A stretch of 6,076 nucleotides of DNA from Sulfitobacter sp. (GCA_024636395.1 JAGXHD010000138.1:1-6076), one strand, 5' to 3'. Shown: positions 1 to 5,375, counted from the stretch's first letter. A program made the numbers and translations. The notes: generated from the sequence alone by a model not told the origin.

Positions 1-13
1 GTATAAGAGACAG
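1..13. other. Tn5 mosaic-end sequencing adapter remnant (non-genomic)
   Basis: The first 13 bases, GTATAAGAGACAG, are identical to the inner 13 bases of the 19-base synthetic Tn5 mosaic end (AGATGTGTATAAGAGACAG) used in transposase-based library kits. The orientation is the expected one, with the end abutting the insert. The YcgN reading frame supports a junction here: it follows the family closely up to the residues HPLLTG, then breaks into unrelated residues (C-L-L-Y) exactly where the adapter begins. The match is to the engineered hybrid end and not to the natural outer or inner ends of IS50, so this is untrimmed adapter at a contig edge and not a mobile element. Confidence 0.93.
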
Positions 14-399
14 CCGGTCAACAGCGGGTGCCAGCTTGGCAAGGGCTTGCCCTTCCACAGGAGACGGTAGGCGCAGGTTTGTGGCATCCAATAGGCGTGA
101 TCGTCGATGTTGTCGGGCGTCATGACAATACAATCGGGCACGAACTGGTGGCGGATGTCGTAATGCGCACAGCGGCATGTGGCGTCGTCCAAGAGGCGGC
201 AGGCGACGTTCGTGAGCGCAACATCGCCGGTGTCCTCGTCCTCCAGCTTGTTCAGGCAGCATTTCCCGCAGCCGTCACAGAGCGCCTCCCATTCCTTTTT
301 ATTCAGGGATTTAAGCGGTTTGCGTTCCCAGAACTTCGGGCTGAGGCCGTGCCGATCTATTGGGTCGGACCCTGCGGCTTGATCGGTGGGAGTATTCAT
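14..399 (-). CDS. YcgN/UPF0260-family cysteine-cluster protein (3' end missing)
   Basis: The minus-strand frame from ATG at 399 gives 128 complete residues before genomic sequence ends at the adapter. It matches my recollection of E. coli YcgN (about 150 aa), so roughly 30 C-terminal residues are missing. Conserved blocks are FWERKPLKSLNKKEWEALC (residues 23-41), CDGCGKCC (41-48), VACRLLDDATCRC (65-77), a PDC block (88-90) and TCAYRLL...LPSWHPLLTG (108-129). The nine cysteines visible (41, 44, 47, 48, 67, 75, 77, 90, 109) suggest a metal or Fe-S binding site; this class of small cytoplasmic protein has no established function to my knowledge. The start is fixed by an ATGA overlap with the ribF stop, implying translational coupling to RibF. 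This overlap may explain the absence of a strong Shine-Dalgarno sequence. The first 22 residues are a variable polar leader. The truncation comes from the contig edge, not from mutation. Confidence 0.9.
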
Positions 400-1328
400 A
401 GCGCGCTCAGGATGTCGCGGGCGCGTTGGCTGTCGGCGTCCATCTGGGTGATGAGGGCTTCAAGGCTGTCGAACTTCTCTTCGCCGCGCAGATGGTCGAC
501 CAGTGCGACGGACAGGGGGATGCCATAAAGATCGCCTTTGAAATCGAAGATGAACGTCTCGAGATTGGGTTTGTTCTCGCCGAACATCGGGCGGACACCC
601 ATAGAGGCGACGCCGTGATAACTGCCCTTGTGGGGGCCCTCCAGCACATCCGCCAGCACGGCATAGACGCCGAAGGCGGGGGGGTGCAGCCCGTCGATCG
701 ACATGTTGGCTGTAGGGTAGCCAAGCTCTCGGCCGCGCTGCTCCCCGCCAATCACGGGCCCTTCAATGCGGTGCCAGTGGCCGAGCATCGCAGCGGCGTC
801 GCGCGGGCGGGCCTCGCTCAGCGCCTGCCGGATCGCAGTGGAGGAGACGGTCTGCTCGGATTGCGCCATCAGGGGGGCGATGCTCACGCCGAACCCGAGT
901 TGTTCCCCAAAGGCCTCAAGATCAGCGGCGGTGCCAGCGCGGGATTTGCCAAAGCAAAAATCAGCGCCGACGACGACATGGCGCAGACCGAGGCCCCGGT
1001 GGAGCACTTTATCGGCGAACTCGAAGGGTGAAAGGGAGGCAAGCGCTGTGTTGAACGGCAGCTCGTAGAGCTTTTCAACGCCGAGCTTGGCCAGCCGCGA
1101 GGCGCGTGCGGCACTGCTCATGAGCCGGAACGGTGGCGCATGGGGGGCGAAATAAGCGCGCGGGTGCGGATTGAACGTGACCACGCCAAGGGGCGCATCG
1201 GGGGCGGCACTGCGCGCCCTCTCGATGACAGAGTGATGGCCCAGATGTACGCCGTCGAAATTACCGATCGCCGCAGTCGCGCCGCGATCGGTATCTTGCA
1301 CAAATTGATAGTCAGAAATGATCCGCAT
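396..1328 (-). CDS. ribF: Bifunctional riboflavin kinase / FAD synthetase
   Basis: This cytoplasmic enzyme phosphorylates riboflavin to FMN with ATP, then adenylates FMN to FAD, releasing pyrophosphate. At 310 aa the length is normal for bacterial RibF. The N-terminal nucleotidyltransferase domain (about residues 15-180) shows the HxGH-type signature GNFDGVHLGH (22-31), the TFNPHPRAYF block (51-60), the GADFCFGKSRAGT loop (121-133) and SSTAIR (162-167). The C-terminal kinase domain (about 185-310) shows RGRELGYPTAN (198-208), including the PTAN Mg/ATP motif, GVYAV (220-224) and the NLETFIFDF block, whose Glu257 is the expected catalytic base. Both activities should be intact. The gene lies 36 bases downstream of the MaoC-like gene with no terminator between, and its TGA overlaps the ycgN-like ATG. 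No good Shine-Dalgarno sequence precedes the ATG at 1328. No FMN riboswitch is visible, which is usual for ribF in this group. Confidence in function is very high. Confidence 0.97.
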   Translation of the reverse strand: MRIISDYQFVQDTDRGATAAIGNFDGVHLGHHSVIERARSAAPDAPLGVVTFNPHPRAYFAPHAPPFRLMSSAARASRLAKLGVEKLYELPFNTALASLSPFEFADKVLHRGLGLRHVVVGADFCFGKSRAGTAADLEAFGEQLGFGVSIAPLMAQSEQTVSSTAIRQALSEARPRDAAAMLGHWHRIEGPVIGGEQRGRELGYPTANMSIDGLHPPAFGVYAVLADVLEGPHKGSYHGVASMGVRPMFGENKPNLETFIFDFKGDLYGIPLSVALVDHLRGEEKFDSLEALITQMDADSQRARDILSAL

Positions 1329-1364
1329 GGACGTCTAGGTAGCCGCCCGCGCGCGCGTGCAAGC

Positions 1365-1808
1365 TCAGTCGAACTTGCGCGACGGTGCCAAAACGGTGGC
1401 CTCGCCCACCAGCACTTTTTTGCCCTCCACCGAGCAGTGGCAATCCATTTTGACGATACGTTTGGCGGGGTCGATCTCGGTGACTTTCACCTCGGCATAG
1501 ACCGTATCGCCGGGGCGCACGGGACGCAGGAATTTCAGCGATTGGCCAAGGTAGACTGTGCCGTGGCCGGGCAGTTGCTCGCCGATCACAGCGGAAATGA
1601 GGCCAGCGGTGAGCATACCATGAGCGATGCGGCCTTGGAATATCGTGTCTTGCGCGTAATCATCGTCGAGATGCACAGGGTTGCGATCTGTCGAGATGGT
1701 GGCGAACATCTCGATATCCTCGTCGGTGACTTGTTTACGGATATAGCGGAACATGCCGATTTCGATGTCTTCGATGACGATGGTGCCGCGCGGAAGATTG
1801 TCCAACAT
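1365..1808 (-). CDS. MaoC-family (R)-specific enoyl-CoA hydratase-like protein
   Basis: This 147-aa single hot-dog-fold protein has the hydratase 2 signature: DRNPVHLDDDYA at residues 41-52 followed by GRIAHGM at 59-65. Asp41 and His46 have the spacing of the catalytic Asp/His pair of (R)-enoyl-CoA hydratases such as Aeromonas PhaJ. Such enzymes hydrate trans-2-enoyl-CoA to (R)-3-hydroxyacyl-CoA and can link fatty-acid oxidation to polyhydroxyalkanoate synthesis. Other MaoC proteins act on mesaconyl-type or other acyl-CoAs, so the substrate is not settled. I chose ATG 1808 because AGAAGG lies 5 bases upstream (1814-1819) and the length then fits the family. An upstream in-frame ATG at 1886 would add 26 residues (MHFCGCEVIKF...) that resemble no part of the fold. 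No acyl-CoA or PHA genes lie nearby, so the neighbourhood does not help. The gene is probably cotranscribed with the HAD gene upstream and with ribF downstream. Confidence 0.88.
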   Translation of the reverse strand: MLDNLPRGTIVIEDIEIGMFRYIRKQVTDEDIEMFATISTDRNPVHLDDDYAQDTIFQGRIAHGMLTAGLISAVIGEQLPGHGTVYLGQSLKFLRPVRPGDTVYAEVKVTEIDPAKRIVKMDCHCSVEGKKVLVGEATVLAPSRKFD

Positions 1809-1813
1809 GTTTG

Positions 1814-1819
1814 CCTTCT
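1814..1819 (-). promoter_or_regulatory. Ribosome binding site deciding the MaoC-like start
   Basis: AGAAGG on the minus strand sits 5 bases before ATG 1808. No comparable purine-rich site precedes the upstream in-frame ATG at 1886, so the shorter 147-residue protein is preferred. Confidence 0.65.
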
Positions 1820-1858
1820 TGGTAATAAAAGTACGATCAGGAAGCATCGTTTGGAACT

Positions 1859-1886
1859 TAATTACTTCGCAACCGCAGAAATGCAA
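1859..1886 (-). promoter_or_regulatory. Possible weak promoter upstream of the MaoC-like gene
   Basis: In the AT-richer 90-base gap after the HAD gene, the minus strand carries TTGCAT (1886-1881), a 16-base spacer, then TAATTA (1864-1859). The predicted start of transcription is near 1852, about 44 bases before the ATG. The -35 is only a partial match and the call is tentative. If real, it would be an internal promoter in an otherwise continuous unit, since no terminator is visible in the gap. Confidence 0.25.
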
Positions 1887-1898
1887 GCATTAAGTGGG

Positions 1899-2771
1899 TC
1901 AGCGCAGGTGACCTATTGTGAAGGTTGGATCAAGTTTTTCACCGTTGAGATAGGTGGTTAGGGCCTGTTCGTCTGGCTGCGTCGTTGTCTTTGTCTCGGC
2001 GGCGGCCAAGCCACCCGAGATGAACAGAGAATCAATTCCCTCGTCGATTGCCCCCTTCACGTCGGTGAGGATTCCATCGCCGATGGCGAGGATGCGCGCA
2101 TCCGGCACAGTGGCTCCCAGTTTGTGCAGGCGGCGGCGGGCGAGGTCATAGATGGGGGCGTGGGGCTTGCCGAAATATAGGCTCTCCCCGCCCATCTCGG
2201 TATACATCTTGGCCACGGCGCCCGCACACCATTCGCGGACCTCGCCACGGTCCACAATCAGATCCGGGTTGGCGCAGAGCAGCTTGAGCCCGCGCGCGTG
2301 CGCCGCCTCAAGATCGGGGCGCCAGTTCTCGGGATCGGCCTGTGCATCGAACGGGCCAGTGCAGACGATTCCGTCCGCCTCGGCGAGAGGCACGCGCGTG
2401 ATTTCCACCGGGTTTTCCAGAATTTCGAGCGGATCAAAGAACCGGCTGTCGGTGACGGGGCCCAGGTGCCACACGGACGTACCTACAACACCGCGGTACA
2501 TCGCCGAGCGCGCGGAATCCCCCGATGTGGCGATGGCGTCGTAGGCATCCTGCGGCACGCCAAAATGTACAAGCTGCTTTGTCACGCCCTTGCGGGGGCG
2601 CGGCGAATTTGTGACCAGCACGACCTTACCGCCTGTCTTGCGGTAGTTTTGCAGCGCTTCCACTGCTGCGGGCATCGCCGCCACGCCATTGTGCACGCAG
2701 CCCCACAGATCGACGAAAAGCGCGTCATAGGCCTGCGAGATCTCGGAAAGGGCGGTGATGATGCGGGTCAT
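1899..2771 (-). CDS. TIGR01459-type HAD-superfamily class IIA protein (NagD-like)
   Basis: This 290-aa cytoplasmic protein has the layout of class IIA HAD proteins. Motif I is FVDLWGCVHNG (residues 19-29, Asp21 the nucleophile). Motif II is LVTNS (52-56), a NagD-like cap lies between, and GKPHAPIY (201-208) supplies the motif III lysine, Lys202. Motif IV is GDGILTD (231-237), with Asp232 and Asp237 for Mg. Class IIA relatives dephosphorylate small phosphorylated metabolites (NagD on nucleotides, PLP phosphatase), but the substrate of this subgroup is not known to me. The residue two after the nucleophile is Trp23, where a canonical HAD phosphatase has the Asp general acid/base, so phosphatase activity should not be assumed. 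I recall a D-x-W-G motif in alphaproteobacterial relatives, so it is probably subgroup-wide. The start at ATG 2771 is chosen over an in-frame TTG at 2783 because GGAG (2778-2781) precedes the ATG by 6 bases and overlaps the TTG region. Confidence 0.87.
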   Translation of the reverse strand: MTRIITALSEISQAYDALFVDLWGCVHNGVAAMPAAVEALQNYRKTGGKVVLVTNSPRPRKGVTKQLVHFGVPQDAYDAIATSGDSARSAMYRGVVGTSVWHLGPVTDSRFFDPLEILENPVEITRVPLAEADGIVCTGPFDAQADPENWRPDLEAAHARGLKLLCANPDLIVDRGEVREWCAGAVAKMYTEMGGESLYFGKPHAPIYDLARRRLHKLGATVPDARILAIGDGILTDVKGAIDEGIDSLFISGGLAAAETKTTTQPDEQALTTYLNGEKLDPTFTIGHLR

Positions 2772-2777
2772 GGGTGG

Positions 2778-2781
2778 CTCC
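2778..2781 (-). promoter_or_regulatory. Ribosome binding site deciding the HAD gene start
   Basis: GGAG on the minus strand lies 6 bases before ATG 2771. A TTG start at 2783 would put this site inside the coding region and would itself lack a Shine-Dalgarno sequence, so ATG 2771 is preferred. Confidence 0.65.
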
Positions 2782-2799
2782 AATAGATTGCTCGCCTCG

Positions 2800-2827
2800 C
2801 AGATACCGGAGCGGGGGCAGGATGCAA
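2800..2827 (-). promoter_or_regulatory. Candidate promoter for the HAD-maoC-ribF-ycgN unit
   Basis: On the minus strand TTGCAT (2827-2822) is separated by 16 bases from TATCTG (2805-2800), giving a predicted transcript start near 2793 and a leader of about 22 bases before ATG 2771. It lies just downstream of the ppaC terminator, where a promoter is needed. The match to the sigma-70 consensus is partial, so this is a position-supported guess. Confidence 0.35.
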
Positions 2828-2833
2828 ATACGC

Positions 2834-2861
2834 AAAAGGCCCCCTGACTTCACAGGAGGCC
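2834..2861 (-). terminator. Rho-independent terminator of ppaC
   Basis: Read on the minus strand, GGCCTCCTG (2861-2853), loop TGAAGT (2852-2847) and CAGGGGGCC (2846-2838) form a 9-bp stem with one G-U wobble, followed by TTTT (2837-2834). It begins 22 bases after the ppaC stop. On the plus strand the wobble becomes a C-A mismatch and there is no following T run, so it serves the minus strand. It separates ppaC from the HAD unit. Confidence 0.82.
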
Positions 2862-2883
2862 CCTTCGATCCGCTGTCTCAGAG

Positions 2884-3804
2884 TCAGACCTTGAGAAACG
2901 GGATGATCTGCTTTTTGCGGCTCATGATTCCGGGCAAGACGACCGTGTCACCGGTCACTTTCGCATCGAATGATTTCTCGGCGACGGATTTGGTCAGCTC
3001 GTTGGGCACCAGCATCGTGGCTTCCTCGTTCAGGATATCGACGACGAAGAGCAGGACCTGATCCGCGCCATCCTCGCGCGCGACGTCCGGCATGGCGGCC
3101 ATCAGAGCGTCCTTGCGTTCCAGAATGGCGGAGGGCGATGTGGTTTCCAGAACGGACACGCGGAACTGCTTGCCGCCGACTTCGTACTCTTTGCTGTCCA
3201 TGCGCAAAAGCTCGGCTTCGGAGAAGGCGGAGACGTCGGATTTGGCCGCGAACATTTGTGCGGCGTAATCGGAGATGTCGACACCGAGGCTCTCGGCCAG
3301 CGACCATGCGATGGCCTTGTCTTCCTGCGTGGTGGTGGGAGAGCGGAATTCGAGCGTGTCGGACAGGATGCAAGTGAGCATGGCGCCTTTGATCTCGCTG
3401 GGCATTTGCGCCATGTCCTTGCCGATCATCTTCCACATGATGGTGGCGGTGCAGGCCACCGGCTCGATCCGGATTTGGATCGGTGCTTTCGTCTGTAGAC
3501 CGCCGATCAGGGCGTGGTGATCGATGATGGCGGTGATGTTTGCCTCATTAATGTTGGCGGGGAGTTCGGCGGGGTTATTCGTGTCTACGATGACCACGTC
3601 CTGACCTGCCTCAATGCCGCTGATAATCTCGGGCTTGTCGAGCTTCCAGTGGTCGAGCATGAAGAGCGCTTCGGTGTTCGACTCGCCCAAAAGTGCTGGC
3701 TTCGCAGGGGTGCCCAAAATCTCGGAGAGATACCACGCCCAGACGATCGGGCTTCCGGTGCTGTCGGTGTCGGGGGATTTGTGGCCAAAAACGAGAGTGG
3801 TCAT
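2884..3804 (-). CDS. ppaC: Manganese-dependent (family II) inorganic pyrophosphatase
   Basis: This enzyme hydrolyses pyrophosphate to two phosphates in the cytoplasm, pulling forward nucleotide, tRNA-charging and cofactor syntheses. At 306 aa it is the normal two-domain DHH-family length. Metal ligands fall where expected from B. subtilis PpaC: His8, Asp12 and Asp14 in GHKSPDTDS (7-15), Asp74 in VDTNN (73-77), His96 in the IDHH motif (94-97) and Asp149 in LSDTLEF (148-153). The C-terminal DHHA2 domain ends in SRKKQ (295-299), which binds pyrophosphate. No CBS regulatory domains are inserted. Two motif positions differ from the textbook form: KS where QN or KN is usual in motif 1, and DTNN in place of DHNE; all six metal ligands remain. 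The start at ATG 3804 has AGGAG 6 bases upstream (3811-3815). A strong promoter lies upstream and a terminator follows, so it is probably a monocistronic gene. Function is nearly certain. Confidence 0.96.
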   Translation of the reverse strand: MTTLVFGHKSPDTDSTGSPIVWAWYLSEILGTPAKPALLGESNTEALFMLDHWKLDKPEIISGIEAGQDVVIVDTNNPAELPANINEANITAIIDHHALIGGLQTKAPIQIRIEPVACTATIMWKMIGKDMAQMPSEIKGAMLTCILSDTLEFRSPTTTQEDKAIAWSLAESLGVDISDYAAQMFAAKSDVSAFSEAELLRMDSKEYEVGGKQFRVSVLETTSPSAILERKDALMAAMPDVAREDGADQVLLFVVDILNEEATMLVPNELTKSVAEKSFDAKVTGDTVVLPGIMSRKKQIIPFLKV

Positions 3805-3976
3805 GGGGCGCTCCTGAAAATCTGCGGGTCAATTTGCGCGGCTTATAGCAGGAACGCGCGCGGTGTCACGAGGCAAGCGTACGCTGCGAGGTCTTGCGCG
3901 TGGTTGCGCTGCTCGTTTGTGTGATTTGTATTTTGGTGCAATAGTTCCGCGCACGTGCCCTGACGCTGCGTTGGTT
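3805..3976. other. Intergenic region between the MmcQ-like gene and ppaC
   Basis: These 172 bases hold no supported gene. They carry the ppaC promoter and ribosome binding site at the ppaC end. The other end has an 8-base palindrome GCACGTGC (3951-3958) and a 12-base sequence at 3960-3971 repeated at 5320-5331. No terminator is visible for the MmcQ-like gene, so its transcript may run into ppaC. Confidence 0.6.
3842..3869 (-). promoter_or_regulatory. Sigma-70-type promoter of ppaC
   Basis: On the minus strand GTGACA (3869-3864, five of six consensus bases) is separated by 16 bases from TATAAG (3847-3842, five of six by position apart from the last base). The predicted transcript start is near 3835, giving a leader of about 31 bases to ATG 3804 with AGGAG near its end. 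The spacer carries a CG dinucleotide tract (3855-3862). Confidence 0.62.
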
Positions 3977-4339
3977 CTAAAGCATCCCCAGTTCGGCGCG
4001 CAGTTTGCGGGTGAGCTTGGCGGCGACCATGTCATAGGAAGCACGGATATGCGCGCGCAGGCTGTCGTCCGGCAGGCCCGGCGCATCATACTGCTGGATC
4101 CATTTGAGACCGCGGGAGGCCATGTACGGCGCGGGGCGCAGGCCGGGGCTGTCGCCGAGGATTTCGAACGCGAGATTGCTAACCTTGAAGGTGATGGTAT
4201 TGCCCGTCTCGCCCATACCGAGGATCGCAAAAACCTTACCACCGATCTTGTAGACGTCCGCGTCGCCCCATTGGACCACATGTGTGGCGTTGGGCAGGGC
4301 GGCGCAGAAATGTCGCAGGTCTTCGCGGGTCATCGGCAT
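3977..4339 (-). CDS. MmcQ/YjbR-family protein (CyaY-like fold)
   Basis: This 120-aa protein matches the MmcQ/YjbR family, small cytoplasmic proteins with a CyaY-like alpha-beta fold, often labelled DNA-binding although the evidence for a specific role is thin. Recognisable blocks are an N-terminal helix MTREDLRHFCAALP (3-16), WGDADVYKIGGKVFAILG (24-41), a beta stretch TITFKVS (48-54), the PAPYMASRGLKWIQ segment (69-82) and a C-terminal helix SYDMVAAKLTRKLRAELG (101-118). Length is typical. The start could be ATG 4339 or the second Met codon at 4333; neither has a clear Shine-Dalgarno sequence. The gene is divergent from the DUF2161 gene across only 47 bases, so the two probably share a regulatory region. 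The 157 bases between its stop and the ppaC ribosome binding site show no terminator. No key residue can be declared missing, because catalytic residues are not defined for the family. Confidence 0.87.
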   Translation of the reverse strand: MPMTREDLRHFCAALPNATHVVQWGDADVYKIGGKVFAILGMGETGNTITFKVSNLAFEILGDSPGLRPAPYMASRGLKWIQQYDAPGLPDDSLRAHIRASYDMVAAKLTRKLRAELGML

Positions 4340-4374
4340 AGCGTAGGGGGTCGCGCGCGGTTTGGGAATGGTGA

Positions 4375-4380
4375 TAGATT
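4375..4380 (+). promoter_or_regulatory. Possible -10 box giving a leaderless DUF2161 transcript
   Basis: TAGATT lies 6 bases before ATG 4387, which would place the transcript start at or next to the A of the ATG. No Shine-Dalgarno sequence precedes this ATG, consistent with a leaderless mRNA. No good -35 is visible at the usual distance; the region there is a CG tract. Tentative. Confidence 0.28.
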
Positions 4381-4386
4381 GCCGTC

Positions 4387-5064
4387 ATGAGCCCGCGCGA
4401 GACTGATCTATATCCTGCTGTCAAAACCTTTCTGGAGGGGCAGGGATATGTGGTGAAAGCCGAAGTGGGCGCTGCCGATGTTGTCGCACTTCGAGGGGCG
4501 GAGTCGCCGCTGGTGGTCGAGCTCAAGCTGGGGTTTTCACTTGCCCTGTTTCACCAATGCACAGAGCGGTTGAAGCTGAGTGACGATGTCTACATGGCCG
4601 TGGCCCACAAGCCGGGAAAGCCGTTTTACAAAGCGGTTAAGGCTAATACAGCGCTCGCGCGACGGTTGGGGCTGGGACTGATGACGGTGCGGGTCGCGGA
4701 TGGGCTGGTGACGGTACACTGTGATCCGGGGCCCTATGCGCCGCGAAAGAATGCGAAGCGACAGGCGACATTGCTGCGCGAATTTGCTCGCAGGCAGGGT
4801 GATCCGAACGATGGCGGACAGACGCGCGCCGGGCTGGTGACCGCGTACCGCCAGGATGCGGTCAAGATTGCGGTCTATCTCTACGAGGTGGGCGCATCCA
4901 AGGGCGCGGATGTGGCGCGCGAGACGGGCATCACGAAGGCCACGGCAATGATGCGTGCGAACCACTATGGTTGGTTCGAAAAGGTCGAAAAAGGGATTTA
5001 TGGGCTTACACCTGCGGGCGCGCAGGCTGTGAGCGTCTCGGGCAGAATTCTAGGCGCGGATTGA
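4387..5064 (+). CDS. DUF2161 PD-(D/E)XK nuclease-like protein
   Basis: This 225-aa protein fits the DUF2161 family, annotated as putative PD-(D/E)XK phosphodiesterases and frequent in Rhodobacteraceae. The nuclease core is at the N-terminus: a first helix (ETDLYPAVKTFLEGQGY, 5-21), then VKAEVGAADVVAL (23-35) carrying Asp31, then LVVELKLGF (42-50) carrying Glu45 and Lys47. Together these form the D...ExK metal site, with Glu26 and Gln57 (FHQCTERL) as likely supporting residues. The C-terminal part (about 150-220) resembles a winged helix: a helix DAVKIAVYLYEVGA (157-170), a helix-turn-helix-like ADVARETGITKATAMM stretch, and a KVEKGIYGLTPAG beta-wing. This suggests DNA binding. The cellular role and substrate are unknown; repair or degradation of damaged DNA is only a guess. 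It is divergent from the MmcQ-like gene, has no strong ribosome site, and no terminator follows. Family assignment is good; enzymatic activity is inferred from motifs. Confidence 0.85.
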   Translation: MSPRETDLYPAVKTFLEGQGYVVKAEVGAADVVALRGAESPLVVELKLGFSLALFHQCTERLKLSDDVYMAVAHKPGKPFYKAVKANTALARRLGLGLMTVRVADGLVTVHCDPGPYAPRKNAKRQATLLREFARRQGDPNDGGQTRAGLVTAYRQDAVKIAVYLYEVGASKGADVARETGITKATAMMRANHYGWFEKVEKGIYGLTPAGAQAVSVSGRILGAD

Positions 5065-5375
5065 CCGCCGCCGCCGGGCTCGCGTTACCTGTATCGGACA
5101 TGAAGAGGCGATCGGTGCCAGCTCCCTCGTCGAAAAAATCCCGCTGGAATCAGCAAAGAGAGTGTCCGCGTCTGGCCCCACTGATCAACATATCGCTGCC
5201 GTTACCGCCATCAATCCGGTGCTCGACACGGTGTCGCTTAGCATATTGTTGCCGCTGCAGTATCACTGCGCTCGCGTGCTGCACATAGGGGGCCCTCAGG
5301 GATCCGTTTGAATGATTCGCTGACGCTGCGTCCCGGAGGTCGGAATTCTGCGCTCAGTTTTTCTCATACTGTCCG
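5065..5375. other. Gene-free stretch upstream of groESL
   Basis: No gene or RNA that I recognise lies in these 311 bases. They begin with four CCG repeats right after the DUF2161 stop. A 13-base dyad, CGACAC and GTGTCG around one base, is at 5224-5236. A small hairpin (GCAGT and ACTGC around ATC) is at 5257-5269. The 12-base repeat shared with 3960-3971 is at 5320-5331. One plus frame is open from 5054 to the TGA at 5309-5311 with protein-like composition, but it has no ATG start and no ribosome site. No T-run terminator for the DUF2161 gene is visible. Confidence 0.5.

Noticed and set aside
1..13. Natural Tn5/IS50 insertion end
   Set aside because: The bases match the engineered mosaic end, not the natural outer or inner end, and no transposon sequence accompanies them.
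28..528. Plus-strand open frame of 166 codons
   Set aside because: Antisense to the YcgN-like gene and the end of ribF, with no recognisable domain; a shadow frame.
1809..1886. Upstream ATG extension of the MaoC-like protein
   Set aside because: The extra 26 residues are outside the family fold, no ribosome site precedes ATG 1886, and a good site precedes ATG 1808.
1140..1961. Long plus-strand open frame of 273 codons
   Set aside because: It lies antisense to ribF and the MaoC-like gene, both of which have clear family motifs. Its translation resembles no family and results from GC-rich third positions on the opposite strand.
3951..3958. GCACGTGC palindrome as an operator
   Set aside because: An isolated 8-base palindrome, more than 80 bases upstream of the ppaC -35, with no second copy found.
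1365..4339. Defence island, prophage or biosynthetic cluster
   Set aside because: Every supported gene is a conserved chromosomal family. There are no integrases, repeats or partner genes, and the lone nuclease-like protein has no restriction or CRISPR partners.
5224..5236. CGACAC/GTGTCG dyad as a regulator-binding operator
   Set aside because: Six-base arms are common by chance in several kilobases, it is about 150 bases upstream of the groES promoter, and nothing links it to a regulator.
5100..5288. Small ATG-initiated plus frame of 62 codons rich in Arg and Cys
   Set aside because: No ribosome site, atypical composition, no recognisable family; likely random in GC-rich DNA.
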